Source of the DNA: Natrarchaeobius chitinivorans
Lineage (GTDB): Archaea; Halobacteriota; Halobacteria; Halobacteriales; Natrialbaceae
Assembly (NCBI RefSeq): GCF_003841505.1
Contig: NZ_REGA01000003.1
Span: 62,001-126,000 of the forward strand
Length of the DNA stretch: 64,000 bases
Reading direction: 5' to 3'
A model generated the notes under the pieces. It ran no database searches. It had not been told where the DNA came from and saw only the letters and a list, made by a program, of their open reading frames with translations. A program made the translations under genes and the position numbers. This document shows, piece by piece, positions 35,041 to 44,543 of this stretch; within the stretch, counting starts at the first letter, position 1, and each line of letters begins with the position of its first letter.

Positions 35041-35428
35041 AGGTATCGTCACGTATCCTCCCCGCGTTTCGACTTTTGTGGGACACCATGACGACGATAC
35101 CTCGTAATCGAGAACGACGCATTCGGCGTGGTACCCACAGGCGGAGCGATCGAACGATTCGGCCAGAGAGTGAGTGTACGACGCCTGCCGAGGGCCGTCA
35201 CCCCACGAATAGCCGACCGTCACGTCCATCGATCTCGAAGAGGAGACTCCCGATTACAGCACGACCGCGACGAGTTCGGCCCATCGTCGTCCGGATTACT
35301 GTCGGTCACTTTCGGAGTGACCGCGACATCGCTCTCGGTCGCTCTAGTGCGGTCGCAAGCCTGCATTGTAGGGTTAAATCCGCCGTTTCAGGCCGATTCG
35401 TCCCTGCAGTCGACGCCTGCGAACGTAC

Positions 35429-35511
35429 TATAGTAACAACTGAAACGATGTACACCCGATCGCCGATCCGTCTGGCAATCGCGTGTGCAATGACGTTCAG
35501 TGGCTACTATA
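35429..35511. repeat. Family B MITE-like element, copy B3 (83 bp)
   Basis: TATAGTAACAACTGAAACG at the left; TGACGTTCAGTGGCTACTAT plus A at the right; inner GATCGCCGATCCG and GGCAATCGCGTGTGCA. Nearly the mirror image of copy B4. Confidence 0.88.
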
Positions 35512-35657
35512 GAAAACAGTTGCACCAAACCGTCTCGGTCGACGAGACGGTGGACGAATCGAGCGAATGACTCCGGAATGATCGAACGGAACCACGTGTT
35601 CGAGAAAGAAGCAACGAGCACTTCGCACACAGTTCGCAGAACGATCATAATAATGAT

Positions 35658-36236
35658 ATGAAAAACGAAATCAATCCATCTGGGCGAGTATCGAGACGGA
35701 CCGTATTGAAAACGAGTGCGGTCGGGGCAGCCACCGTCGGTATGGCCGCGCCCGTGACCGGCGACGAGTCTACCGACGATGAAACGGCCACCACCGAGGA
35801 AGAGGAAAACGGCCCCGCAGTCGACGAACCCGACGGCTGGGAAATGGAGATGCTTGCTCCGCACGCACCCTTCCCCGACGAGTTAGCCGCGAGTTTTCGC
35901 CTCGAGTACGCCGACGACCACTCCGGCGACCCGATCACTGTCGAGTTCGATGACGCACCGACCTGCATCGTTGGCAAGGCGACGTGGGACGAAAACTCGA
36001 CCACCGGCTGGCACCGACACCCGGGACTTGCCCTCGTGAATATGATCGAGGGGGAGATCGTCTACACGTGGGACGGTGATTGTGTCCCCCGTACGTACAC
36101 GGCGGGCGACGCGTGGATCGACCATGGCCACGTCCACACAGCCGACAGCGAGGGCGGAGCAGTGGCCTACGTGATGATGGTGGGTGTTCCTGCGGGAGAG
36201 CCGGCGACCGAGTGGGTCGAACCCGTCGACTGCTGA
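35658..36236 (+). CDS. Tat-exported cupin-domain protein
   Basis: 192 aa. A twin-arginine signal is present: SRRTVLKTSAVGAATVGMAA at residues 12-31, followed by an acidic linker rich in Asp/Glu/Thr. The cupin motifs are TTGWHRHPGLALVNMIEGEI and WIDHGHVHTADSEG, giving the expected histidine metal ligands. Exported and probably extracellular or membrane-proximal; substrate unknown. Haloarchaea route most secreted proteins through Tat, consistent with the motif. Followed by family B copy B2. Confidence 0.85.
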   Translation: MKNEINPSGRVSRRTVLKTSAVGAATVGMAAPVTGDESTDDETATTEEEENGPAVDEPDGWEMEMLAPHAPFPDELAASFRLEYADDHSGDPITVEFDDAPTCIVGKATWDENSTTGWHRHPGLALVNMIEGEIVYTWDGDCVPRTYTAGDAWIDHGHVHTADSEGGAVAYVMMVGVPAGEPATEWVEPVDC

Positions 36237-36279
36237 GGACGCCGTCGGTCAGTCACTGGCCGGGACCACCCTTTATGAC

Positions 36280-36523
36280 TATAGTAACAACTGGAACTAT
36301 TTACACACCCATCGCACAGTTCACGGGTCACTGCGTTCCCCGCTCGCCATTCCGCGGTTCTCGCTCGTTCCACTCGCTCCGAACCGCGCACGCTCCGAAC
36401 CGCGCTCCTCGCGGGTCACGTCGTTCCCCGCTCGCTGTTCCGCGGTTCTCGCTCGTTCCACTCGCTCCGAACCGCGTACACCTCGTGCGATCAGGTGTGC
36501 AGTGACTTCCAGTGGCTACTATA
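36280..36523. repeat. Family B MITE-like element, copy B2 (244 bp, internally duplicated)
   Basis: Same ends as B1 (TATAGTAACAACTGGAAC and CCAGTGGCTACTATA). It is longer because an internal stretch of about 75 bp, containing CGTTCCCCGCTCGC and CGGTTCTCGCTCGTTCCAC, is present twice in tandem. The remaining gap to 36763 carries the P450 promoter: CACATATAAATACACC at 36699-36714. Confidence 0.88.
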
Positions 36524-36763
36524 ACTCCCCTCGATTCCGTGCAATTCCTGTCTCGAGGAGGTCCCGCCGTCGGATTCGTTCTCTGGAACCGACACTCGTG
36601 TTGTCGCTGTACGCAGACAGCATAGAATGGACCTCCTCTCGCACCGACAGTCGCGGCAATCGGCCTACCGAGTACGGTTCGGACCGGGACGACACACATA
36701 TAAATACACCTAGTATGATCGGGTATAGACGGAGGGGGCTGGCCCGCCTGGGTGAGACCAACC

Positions 36764-38119
36764 GTGAGTAGCGACACCTCCGAGTTTCGAAACGGACCTC
36801 CGCCTGGACCCGACGGACTACCGATTCTCGGCAATCAACTGGCGTTTCTCCGCGATCCGTACGGGTTCATGACTCGGACGGCCCACGAGTACGGCGACGT
36901 CGCCTACTGGGAAGACCCCGGTGGCCCGGTCTACCAGATCAATCATCCCGACCACATCGAGCAGGTACTCGTTTCGCGAAACGAGCGGTACGTCAAAGGC
37001 GAAGGATTTCAGAACGTCCTCCGACCGATCACAGGTAACGGGATTCTGAACAGCGAAGGGGCGGTCTGGCGGCGCAACCGCCACCTCATCCAGCCCGCGT
37101 TTCACCCCGACCGAATCCGGGAGTACGCGACGATGATGACCGAGTTCACCGGAGACGCCCTCGAGAGCTGGGAGGAGGGACAGACGCGTCACGTTCACGA
37201 GGACATGATGGAGGTGACGCTGAAGATCGTCGCCCGCGCGCTGTTCGGCGCGGACGTCGACGACCACGTCGACACCGTCGGTTCTGCGCTCGAGGAGTTC
37301 ATGGTGGCCACGGAGAGTCTCGCTCACTTCGTCCTCCCGCCGTCCGTTCCGACCCCCGCTCGCCTGCGGATTCGTCGCGCCCGCGAGCGCCTCGACGACG
37401 TCGTCTACGGGCTCATCGAGGAACGCCGGGAGAACCCGACGGAGAACGACGTCATCTCGAAACTTCTCGAGGGGGAGACGGCCGGCGAGGGGGACGCACG
37501 ACCGATGTCGGTCGAACAGATCCGCGACGAGGTCGTCACGCTCTTGCTCGCCGGTCACGAGACGACGGCGCTTTCGTTGACGCTGACGTTCTGGGCGCTC
37601 GCGACAAACCCGGCCGTCGAGGAGAAACTCGTCGCCGAACTCGAGGATGTCCTCGATGGCCGGCCGCCGACGATGGACGACCTGTCGGATCTTTCTTACA
37701 CCGAACGAGTCGTCAAAGAGTCGATGCGGCTGTACCCGCCGGTTCCGGGAGTCGTCCGCGAACCGGTCAAGCCGGACGTGATCGGTGGCTACGAGGTTCG
37801 GCCCGGATCGACGGTTCGAATGCACCAGTGGGTTGTCCACCGCGACCCGCGGTGGTACGACGATCCGCTCGCGTTCCATCCGGAGCGCTGGACCGACGAA
37901 ATGGAAGAAGGCCTCCCGAAACTCGCATACTTCCCGTTCGCCGCCGGCCCGAGGCGGTGTATCGGCGACCGGTTCGCGATGCTCGAGGCGCGGTTGATCC
38001 TCGCGATGGTCTACCAGCGTTACCACCTCGAACTCGTCCCCGGGACCGACCTCGACCTGCGGGCGACGATCACCGCGCGACCGAAACACGAGATTCCGAT
38101 GACCGTCTACGAGCGCTGA
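36764..38119 (+). CDS. Cytochrome P450
   Basis: 451 aa from a GTG (MSSDTSEFRNGPPPGPDGLP) preceded by GGTGAG 7 nt upstream; GTG 36752 is an alternative. P450 landmarks: proline-rich N-terminus without membrane anchor, I-helix LLLAGHETTALSLTLT, K-helix KESMRLYPP (ExxR), meander FHPERWTDE, and haem loop FPFAAGPRRCIGDRFAMLEA with the Cys ligand near residue 401. Soluble monooxygenase of the CYP class that resembles CYP102/CYP4-like proteins; electron partners are not in the window. The stop codon is inside a 32-bp tandem duplication. Confidence 0.93.
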   Translation: MSSDTSEFRNGPPPGPDGLPILGNQLAFLRDPYGFMTRTAHEYGDVAYWEDPGGPVYQINHPDHIEQVLVSRNERYVKGEGFQNVLRPITGNGILNSEGAVWRRNRHLIQPAFHPDRIREYATMMTEFTGDALESWEEGQTRHVHEDMMEVTLKIVARALFGADVDDHVDTVGSALEEFMVATESLAHFVLPPSVPTPARLRIRRARERLDDVVYGLIEERRENPTENDVISKLLEGETAGEGDARPMSVEQIRDEVVTLLLAGHETTALSLTLTFWALATNPAVEEKLVAELEDVLDGRPPTMDDLSDLSYTERVVKESMRLYPPVPGVVREPVKPDVIGGYEVRPGSTVRMHQWVVHRDPRWYDDPLAFHPERWTDEMEEGLPKLAYFPFAAGPRRCIGDRFAMLEARLILAMVYQRYHLELVPGTDLDLRATITARPKHEIPMTVYER

Positions 38120-38151
38120 ACGAGATTCCGATGACCGTCTACGAGCGTTGA
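38088..38151. repeat. 32-bp tandem duplication across the P450 stop codon
   Basis: 38088-38119 encodes the last residues plus TGA; 38120-38151 repeats it with one change (C to T) and contains its own TGA. The near identity suggests a recent event. Confidence 0.95.
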
Positions 38152-38213
38152 GGTGCTCTCGTGGGGTGGGTCCTCGAGCCTGCGATACCTCTCGGTGGAT
38201 GACGGCCCGCTGG

Positions 38214-38702
38214 TTATCGCTCGTCGTCTTCCTCCCAGTAGTCGACGGTGTCCTCGAGGTCGTAGAACCCGGAGAACGTGCGTTCGCCCCGGCTTCCTGG
38301 CGGTGCGCCGGCGAACACCCCGAACTTGCCCATCTCCGGATAGATCGTGATATCCGGTTCGGTCATCGTCGACACCATCAGGTACCGGAGGGGCTTTTCG
38401 CTCTCGTTTCTGATCTGGTGGCTGCCGTCCTCGTTAGCCGGAAGCGCGACGTAGTCGCCGGCCTCGAGCGGCTTTTCGCCGTCCTCTCTACGCAGAACGC
38501 CCTCCCCATCGAGAACGAAGACCGCTTCCTCGTTCGCCGTGTGGTAGTGATACGGCCAGGAGCGCTCGCCCGGCGGCAGTTCGTACAAGCTGCAGCCGAT
38601 GTCGTCGGCGTCGACGGCGTCTGCGAGCTGTTTCCGTCGGAACGTTGACTCCCCGCGGTCGTACTCGGTCCACTCGAGGTCGTCCTCGTTGATCGAGTTC
38701 AT
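38214..38702 (-). CDS. Cupin-domain protein
   Basis: 162 aa, soluble. Cupin motif 1 is [20 protein letters not shown] (ligands His, His, Glu), then [20 protein letters not shown] and motif 2 [22 protein letters not shown]-terminal extension with [15 protein letters not shown] is typical of the mannose-6-phosphate-isomerase-like cupins of haloarchaea. Substrate not known. Divergent from aspS with 213 nt between starts. Confidence 0.85.
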   Translation of the reverse strand: MNSINEDDLEWTEYDRGESTFRRKQLADAVDADDIGCSLYELPPGERSWPYHYHTANEEAVFVLDGEGVLRREDGEKPLEAGDYVALPANEDGSHQIRNESEKPLRYLMVSTMTEPDITIYPEMGKFGVFAGAPPGSRGERTFSGFYDLEDTVDYWEEDDER

Positions 38703-38915
38703 CGGTCACGGCTACTCATGACCTCGATAACAAGCCATCGAATGCTACAGAGCGCGTCGAGGGAGCGAGACGGATTCTCGTTCGTCTCGCCGGACCTCAG
38801 ATGGCCCATGGTCGACCGGTACTGGGAAAAACGCGAGGAGATCAACACTGGGTTGGTCGCGAGACGACGAGCCCGAACGGTTGCGCTTAAGTTTCGGCTA
38901 CGTGAACCGGGTGGT

Positions 38916-40220
38916 ATGCAGGACAGAACTTACACGGCCGACGCCGAGCCGGGCGACGACGTCACCGTCGCTGGCTGGGTCCACGAGATCCGCGACCTCG
39001 GCGGGATCGCCTTCTTGATTCTCCGGGATTCGACCGGCAAGATCCAGATCAAATTCGAGAAAGACGAGATGGACGACGACCTCGTCGAAACCGGTCTCGA
39101 CGTCTCTCGAGAGAGCGTCATCTCGGTCTCGGGTGGGGTCGAAGAGGAACCGCGCGCGCCGACGGGCGTCGAAGTCACACCGGAGTCACTCGAGGTCGTC
39201 TCGGCGGCCGATCCGGAACTGCCGCTCGATCCGTCCGGGAAGGTCGACGCCGAACTCTCGACCCGCCTCGACAACCGGACGCTCGACCTGCGCAAAGACG
39301 AGGTGCAGGCGGTTTTCGAGATCCGCGCCGAGATCCTTCGTGCGGTCCGAGAGAAGTTCCGCGAGTACCGCTGTACGGAGATCAACACGCCGAAGATCGT
39401 CGCCACCGGTACCGAGGGCGGTACCGAGCTGTTCCCGATCACCTACTTCGGTGAGGAGGCGTTTATGAACCAGTCGCCACAGCTGTTCAAACAGCTGATC
39501 GCCGGCTCGAACGTCGAGCGCGTCTTCGAGATCGGCCCCATCTTCCGCGCCGAAGAGCACAACACGCCGCGACACCTGAACGAGGCGACCTCGATCGACT
39601 TCGAGGGGGCGTTCTGCGACGAGAGCGACGCGATGGACGTCGCGGAAGGGGTTATCAAAGCCGCCTACGAAGCGATCGCCGAGAACTGCAGCGAGGAACT
39701 CGAGGCGCTCGGCCTGGACGACGAGTTCGAGGTCCCCGAGGGCGAGTTCCCGCGACTCAGCTACGAGGAAGCGATCGAGCGCATCAACGCGACCGGCGAA
39801 CTGGACGAGCAACTCGTCTGGGGCGACGACCTGCCGACCGAGGGCGAGAAGGCACTCGGCGACGACGTCGGCGGCCACTACTTCATCACGGACTGGCCCA
39901 GCGAGATCAAGCCGTTTTACATCCAGGACCACGACGACGACGAGCAGCTCTCGACCGGCTTCGACCTGATGCACCCGCGGATGGAACTGGTCTCGGGCGG
40001 CCAGCGTGAACACCGCCACGAGCGGCTTATCGAGGGCTTCGAACAGCAGGGCCTCGATCCCGACCAGTTCGAGTACTACACCAAGATGTTCAAATACGGC
40101 ATGCCACCCCACGCCGGCTTCGGCCTCGGCGGCGAGCGCCTCGTCATGACGATTCTCGGCCTCGAGAACATCCGGGAAGCGGTGTTGTTCCCGAGAGATC
40201 GCCAGCGTTTGTCGCCGTAG
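38916..40220 (+). CDS. aspS: Aspartyl-tRNA synthetase
   Basis: 434 aa. N-terminal OB-fold anticodon-binding domain ([20 protein letters not shown]). Class II catalytic core: motif 2 around [20 protein letters not shown], and motif 3 [20 protein letters not shown]. Length fits the archaeal/eukaryal type; whether it is discriminating or also charges tRNA-Asn cannot be decided here. The start at ATG before [12 protein letters not shown] is supported by CGCTTAAGTT about 27 nt upstream (leaderless). An upstream in-frame extension of 66 codons is rejected. Confidence 0.95.
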   Translation: MQDRTYTADAEPGDDVTVAGWVHEIRDLGGIAFLILRDSTGKIQIKFEKDEMDDDLVETGLDVSRESVISVSGGVEEEPRAPTGVEVTPESLEVVSAADPELPLDPSGKVDAELSTRLDNRTLDLRKDEVQAVFEIRAEILRAVREKFREYRCTEINTPKIVATGTEGGTELFPITYFGEEAFMNQSPQLFKQLIAGSNVERVFEIGPIFRAEEHNTPRHLNEATSIDFEGAFCDESDAMDVAEGVIKAAYEAIAENCSEELEALGLDDEFEVPEGEFPRLSYEEAIERINATGELDEQLVWGDDLPTEGEKALGDDVGGHYFITDWPSEIKPFYIQDHDDDEQLSTGFDLMHPRMELVSGGQREHRHERLIEGFEQQGLDPDQFEYYTKMFKYGMPPHAGFGLGGERLVMTILGLENIREAVLFPRDRQRLSP

Positions 40221-40229
40221 ACGACAAAC
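40207..40229 (+). terminator. Hairpin at the aspS stop codon
   Basis: GTTTGTCG and CGACAAAC form perfect 8-bp arms around CCGTAGA, which includes the TAG stop (40218-40220). No T-run follows, so it may be a processing or protective structure rather than an intrinsic terminator. Confidence 0.4.
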
Positions 40230-40441
40230 CTGGAAGCCAGCAGGGCGTGGCGAACGTAGAGAGCCACGTCTTGCAGGACCGACAACGGCTTTCGCCGTAA
40301 GGGTCGCGTGGGGGTTCGCGGGACCGTCTCCTGCGTGACCGCCGGAGACCGACCTCGTAAGACGGCGTTTCTGAGAGCCGCCACGACGACACCCGCCTCG
40401 ACAGCGAGCAGTATATAACGAGCGAGTCGCAAGGACCGCCA

Positions 40442-41278
40442 ATGCGCGAGGAGGCGACGGCGTTCGTTCCGGGTCACATCACGGGCTTTTTTAGCACACA
40501 CCCCGACGAGGACCCGACGAAAGCCGGATCTCGAGGAGCGGGGGTGACGCTCACCCGCGGCGTCGAGGTGACGGTCGAACCCGAACCGACGGAGTCGGCT
40601 TCGACCGTCGTTCTCGACGGCGACGAGATCGAGATCGAACCGGTGACGACCGTTCTCGAGACGCTCGAGGCGACCGCTCGCGTCGAGGTCGACTCCGAAC
40701 TTCCATTGGGGGCAGGCTTCGGCGTCTCCGGTGCGACGGCGCTCGGGACGGCGCTTGCGGCCAACCGCGTTTTCGATTGCAAACTCTCGTCGAACGAACT
40801 CGTGACGATCTCACACGGGGCCGAAGTACGAGCCGGAACCGGGCTGGGCGACGTGGTCGCGCAGGCTCACGGTGGGGTTCCGATCCGCCTAGAGCCCGGA
40901 AGCCCGCAGGTGAACGAACTGGACGCGATTCCCGCTCGAGCGCGCGTCGAGTACGTCTCCTTCGGCGAACTCTCGACGCCGGACGTGCTCTCGGGCGATA
41001 CCGACGAGCTCAGCGCCGCCGGGACGGAAGCGCTCTCGAGAGTCGTCGAGGAACCGACGCTCCTGTCGTTCATGTACGCGTCCCGCCTTTTTGCACGCGA
41101 AGCGGGGTTGTTGACCGAGGACGTCGCGCGGGCGATCGGTGACGTCACCGACGCCGGCGGACAGGCGTCGATGGCGATGCTCGGGAATACGGTCTTCGCG
41201 CTCGGGACGGGACTCTCCGACGCCGGCTACGATCCAGACGTCTGTACGACCCATCCGGCCGGTGCGATGTTGCGGTGA
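40442..41278 (+). CDS. pok: Pantoate kinase (GHMP family)
   Basis: 278 aa. GHMP-kinase ATP motif: ELPLGAGFGVSGATALGTAL near residue 85. The start AFVPGHITGFFSTHPDEDP, with GSRGAGVTL, is the archaeal pantoate kinase signature, and GLGDVVAQAHGGVPIRLEPG follows. It phosphorylates pantoate in the archaeal CoA pathway; the product goes to phosphopantothenate synthetase, whose gene lies at 44544. In many archaea these two genes are neighbours; here a large membrane-protein gene separates them. Confidence 0.93.
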   Translation: MREEATAFVPGHITGFFSTHPDEDPTKAGSRGAGVTLTRGVEVTVEPEPTESASTVVLDGDEIEIEPVTTVLETLEATARVEVDSELPLGAGFGVSGATALGTALAANRVFDCKLSSNELVTISHGAEVRAGTGLGDVVAQAHGGVPIRLEPGSPQVNELDAIPARARVEYVSFGELSTPDVLSGDTDELSAAGTEALSRVVEEPTLLSFMYASRLFAREAGLLTEDVARAIGDVTDAGGQASMAMLGNTVFALGTGLSDAGYDPDVCTTHPAGAMLR

Positions 41279-41415
41279 GGACTGCGGCCGGACAGGGCCC
41301 ATATCGAACTAATATTGCCGGACGAAACGCTGCACGCACTGAGCGGACTCGAGCCGTGAGCAGCGTGTGCTGACGTCTATCCGGCATTACGGCGGTCAGG
41401 ATCTCACCGCCCAGT

Positions 41416-41515
41416 GAAATCGTTCCGAGTGAATTCGAGGAAATCGTTCCGAGAGACGATAACTCATTTTGCGCCTGACAAAATTGTTATTTGACACGTT
41501 GACGTAAATTTATTA
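41416..41515 (+). promoter_or_regulatory. Promoter region with 14-bp direct repeats
   Basis: GAAATCGTTCCGAG occurs at 41416-41429 and 41440-41453 (period 24). TGACAAAATTGTTATTTGAC lies at 41477-41496 and TAAATTTATTA at 41505-41515, a strong TATA-like box 32 nt before the ATG at 41547. An activator or repressor binding to the direct repeats is plausible. Confidence 0.5.
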
Positions 41516-41546
41516 GTCACTGTTCTAGTTCTTCGCTACGTTTCCG

Positions 41547-44444
41547 ATGACTTCCACAACGAAGCTACACCAGGATCTGTTTCGCCTGTACGAACACTAC
41601 GTCGGCGAACCCGACTCGAAAAAGGACGTCTACGGCTACTGGCTGTTCATTCTCGGCTACCTCATCGGTGCCACGGGGGTGTTCGCCTTCGTCGTTGGCT
41701 ACGCGGGCGATACGGGTTCGTACGTCCTCATTCGGGTTTCGGGCGTCGCGGCCGCGACGGGACTGTCGCTGTGTCTGTTCGGCCTCGTCCTCATGTTGCC
41801 GGTGAGAAAACGCGGGATACAGGCGAGCGTCGTCGGCGTCGCAATCGCGCTCGTCGGCGTCGCCTCCTTCGCCGTCGTCTACCCCCACGACTGGCGGGGC
41901 CACGGTGCCGACTGGAGCGTCGAAGTGATCGCGATCTACGCGGTCGGCATCGGAATAATCGCCGGCGTTACGGCCCTCGTCCCGGTCGTCACCGGCCAGC
42001 GGGGAATGTTCGTCGAGGAAGAAGGCCAGACCGAAGATCCGCCGATTCTCACCGGCGACGCCCTCGAGGGTGCGCAGTTCGCCGTCTTTCGGGACGGGGA
42101 CGGAGACTGGCAGTGGCACGTTCTCCACCTCGAGGCGCTCGCGAAAAGTACGGACAGTGCCGTGACGCGGCCGGCGGCGACGGACGGAATCGAGCGAGTC
42201 AAATCCCAGATCAGTTCCGCGGGACTGATGGAACTGACGACGTCGGCGTTTCGCCTGTACGAGGACCGTGAAGAAAACTGGCAGTGGACGCTCGCCCGCG
42301 ACGACGGGAGCGTCATCGGTACCTGTTCGCGCGAGTTCGACCAGCGTGACGACGCCGAAGGGGCGGTAAGCCTCATCAAGGACCGCGGGCCGGGAGCCGA
42401 CGTGATCGAAATCGAGAACGCGGCGTTTACCTACACCGAAGAGCGCGATCAGTGGTACTGGCAACTCATCGACGACGAGCGCACGCCGCTTGCCTCGAGC
42501 GACGTCGGTCACCGAAGTCAGGAACGCGCCGAGGAGGCCGCCCGGACGTTCGCGGAACGGTTCGAACACGCCCGCGTGCTCGACGTCGAACACGTCGGGG
42601 CCGAACTGTACGAACGCGATGGTGGCTGGACGTGGCGTCTCGTCGACGGCGACGACGACGTCCTCGCCACCGCCACGGACGAGTTCGACGGGCGTCGCGA
42701 CGCCGAGGAGGCCGTCGAAGCGCTTCTGGCGGAACTGGAGTCTGCGTCGATCACCACCGCCGGAGAGCCGGTCCACGAACTGTACCAGACCGGCGAGGAC
42801 TGGCACTTCCGGCTCGTCGACGACTCCGAACACGTCGTCGCCCGCAGCCCGGACGGAGACGAGCGGTACGTCGACACGAAGCATCGAGCGGAACAGTTCA
42901 GCGAGGGCGCTCGCGAGGCGGACGTCGTCGAGATCGACGACGCGGAGTACGAGGTGTATCCCGTCGGCGACGACGCGGAGTTGACGTTCGACGAGGCGGA
43001 GGCGTCGGAGGCGGCGGCGGCCGGTCGGGAACTCACGGCCGACGGCGGCGTCGTGGAAGCCGATGACGACGCCGGGCCCGAGTGGAACTGGCGACTCGTC
43101 ACGGACGACCGGGAGGTCGTCGCCGCGAGCACCGAACCACACGCGGACACCGAGTCGGCGACGGCGGCCATCGATCGGGTTCGCGAGCAAGCGAGCGAAG
43201 CCGACCTCATCGAGTTCGAAAACGCGGCGTTTCAGGTGTACGAGGCCGACTCGGGCGAGTGGCGGTGGCGACTCATCGACGAGGACGGTAACGTCCTCGC
43301 CGACAGCGGCGAAGAACACACCTCGCGAAGCGAGGCTGCCGAAGCGATGATGACGCTGAAAGAGCAGGCCCCGAACGCCGAATTACTCGAGATCGAAACC
43401 GCCGCGTTCGAACTGTTCGAAAACGAGGACGACGAGTGGGGCTGGCGGCTCATCGACGAGGGAGGCAAGCTCGTCGCCGAGGATCCGGCGACACACCCGA
43501 CCCGCGAGGCGGCGAGGGCGGCGATGGACCGACTGCTCGAGCACCTGGACACGTCGGTCAGGACGATGGAACGTCCCATCTTCCAGCCGTACGCCTCCGA
43601 GGACTGGCACTGGCGATTCGTTTTACCGAACGGCGAAATCGTCGCCGTCTCCGCCGACCGCTACCCGACGCGAGACGACCTCGTCGACCAACTCGAGCCA
43701 ATCCGGGAGGCTGCAGCCACGGCGAAACGATACATGATCGGCGACGTGACGGTCCAGCTTTACGGGACCGACGACTGTCAGTTCCGGCTGCTCGATCGCG
43801 ACCGCGAGACGCTCGCCGACTCCGACGTCTCCTACGCCGACCACGAGGAGGCACGGGCGGCGGTCCAGACAATCACGGAAAACGCTGCCGACGCGCCGGT
43901 GTTCTCGATCGAAGACGCGGTCGTCCGACTCGAGAACGATTCGGAGTGGTCGTGGCGTCTCGTCGACCGGGAGCGTGAGGAAATCGCCAGCGCGGTCGAG
44001 ACGGTCCCGGACAAAGACGAACTGCTCTCGACGGTCGAAACCGTCCGCCAGCTCGCACCGCGGGCCGGCAGAGTCGACTTCGACGTCGCCTCGTTCGAAC
44101 TCATCGCCGACGAGGAGGGGCGGTGGCGCTGGCAGCTTCTCGACGAGAACGGACGAGCGATTGCGAACGGGTCGGAGACGTACGCGTCGAACGAGGCCGT
44201 CCGCGAGGCGGTCGCGGACGTCCGGGAGCTGATCGACGCGGCGAGCATCCTCGAGATCGACAGCGTCTCCTTCGAACTTCACGCGGCCGAGGACGAGGAC
44301 GGCTGGGTGTGGCACCTGATCGACGAGTACGGAACGACGATGGCAGAGAGCACGCAGGTCTACGACACCCGGACCGACGCCCGTGACGCGATGAACGGCG
44401 TCAAAGCGCACGCCCCCGAGGGCTGGATCACGTTCACTGATTGA
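41547..44444 (+). CDS. Membrane protein with 13 tandem DUF1508/YegP-like repeats
   Basis: 965 aa. Four membrane segments at about residues 31-54, 58-85, 89-111 and 124-150, then an acidic soluble region of 13 repeats of about 60 residues. Each repeat has a beta pair such as AAFQVYEADSGEWRWRLIDE DGNVLADS with a W-x-W/F core, then a helix (SRSEAAEAMMTLKEQAP). W-x-W cores are seen near residues 187, 247, 305, 357, 415, 516, 572, 632, 687, 796, 857 and 916; one repeat (TDDCQFRLLD) has lost it. DUF1508 proteins of bacteria usually have one or two copies. Function unknown. Lies between the two archaeal CoA genes. Confidence 0.85.
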   Translation: MTSTTKLHQDLFRLYEHYVGEPDSKKDVYGYWLFILGYLIGATGVFAFVVGYAGDTGSYVLIRVSGVAAATGLSLCLFGLVLMLPVRKRGIQASVVGVAIALVGVASFAVVYPHDWRGHGADWSVEVIAIYAVGIGIIAGVTALVPVVTGQRGMFVEEEGQTEDPPILTGDALEGAQFAVFRDGDGDWQWHVLHLEALAKSTDSAVTRPAATDGIERVKSQISSAGLMELTTSAFRLYEDREENWQWTLARDDGSVIGTCSREFDQRDDAEGAVSLIKDRGPGADVIEIENAAFTYTEERDQWYWQLIDDERTPLASSDVGHRSQERAEEAARTFAERFEHARVLDVEHVGAELYERDGGWTWRLVDGDDDVLATATDEFDGRRDAEEAVEALLAELESASITTAGEPVHELYQTGEDWHFRLVDDSEHVVARSPDGDERYVDTKHRAEQFSEGAREADVVEIDDAEYEVYPVGDDAELTFDEAEASEAAAAGRELTADGGVVEADDDAGPEWNWRLVTDDREVVAASTEPHADTESATAAIDRVREQASEADLIEFENAAFQVYEADSGEWRWRLIDEDGNVLADSGEEHTSRSEAAEAMMTLKEQAPNAELLEIETAAFELFENEDDEWGWRLIDEGGKLVAEDPATHPTREAARAAMDRLLEHLDTSVRTMERPIFQPYASEDWHWRFVLPNGEIVAVSADRYPTRDDLVDQLEPIREAAATAKRYMIGDVTVQLYGTDDCQFRLLDRDRETLADSDVSYADHEEARAAVQTITENAADAPVFSIEDAVVRLENDSEWSWRLVDREREEIASAVETVPDKDELLSTVETVRQLAPRAGRVDFDVASFELIADEEGRWRWQLLDENGRAIANGSETYASNEAVREAVADVRELIDAASILEIDSVSFELHAAEDEDGWVWHLIDEYGTTMAESTQVYDTRTDARDAMNGVKAHAPEGWITFTD

Positions 44445-44543
44445 GAGAGCGGTCTCGACCCGCTCGAGGAACCCACGGGAGGTCTTCGCGAACACGTCGA
44501 ACGAATCGGTCCGCTTTTTATCGCCGGTGTCCAGTCGTCTCTC

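Larger units (their letters stand above)
34896..35657. other. 762-nt gene-poor region: operator motif, repeat B3 and unassigned sequence
   Basis: Contains the second 25-bp motif (35016-35040) and family B copy B3 (35429-35511). The remaining sequence has only short overlapping open frames in several directions, none with acidic haloarchaeal composition, so I call no gene. Confidence 0.6.

Noticed and set aside
41308-41393. Imperfect palindrome with TATTGCCGGAC and TATCCGGCATTA, similar to family C
   Set aside because: Arms match only in short blocks; too weak to call a second family C copy.
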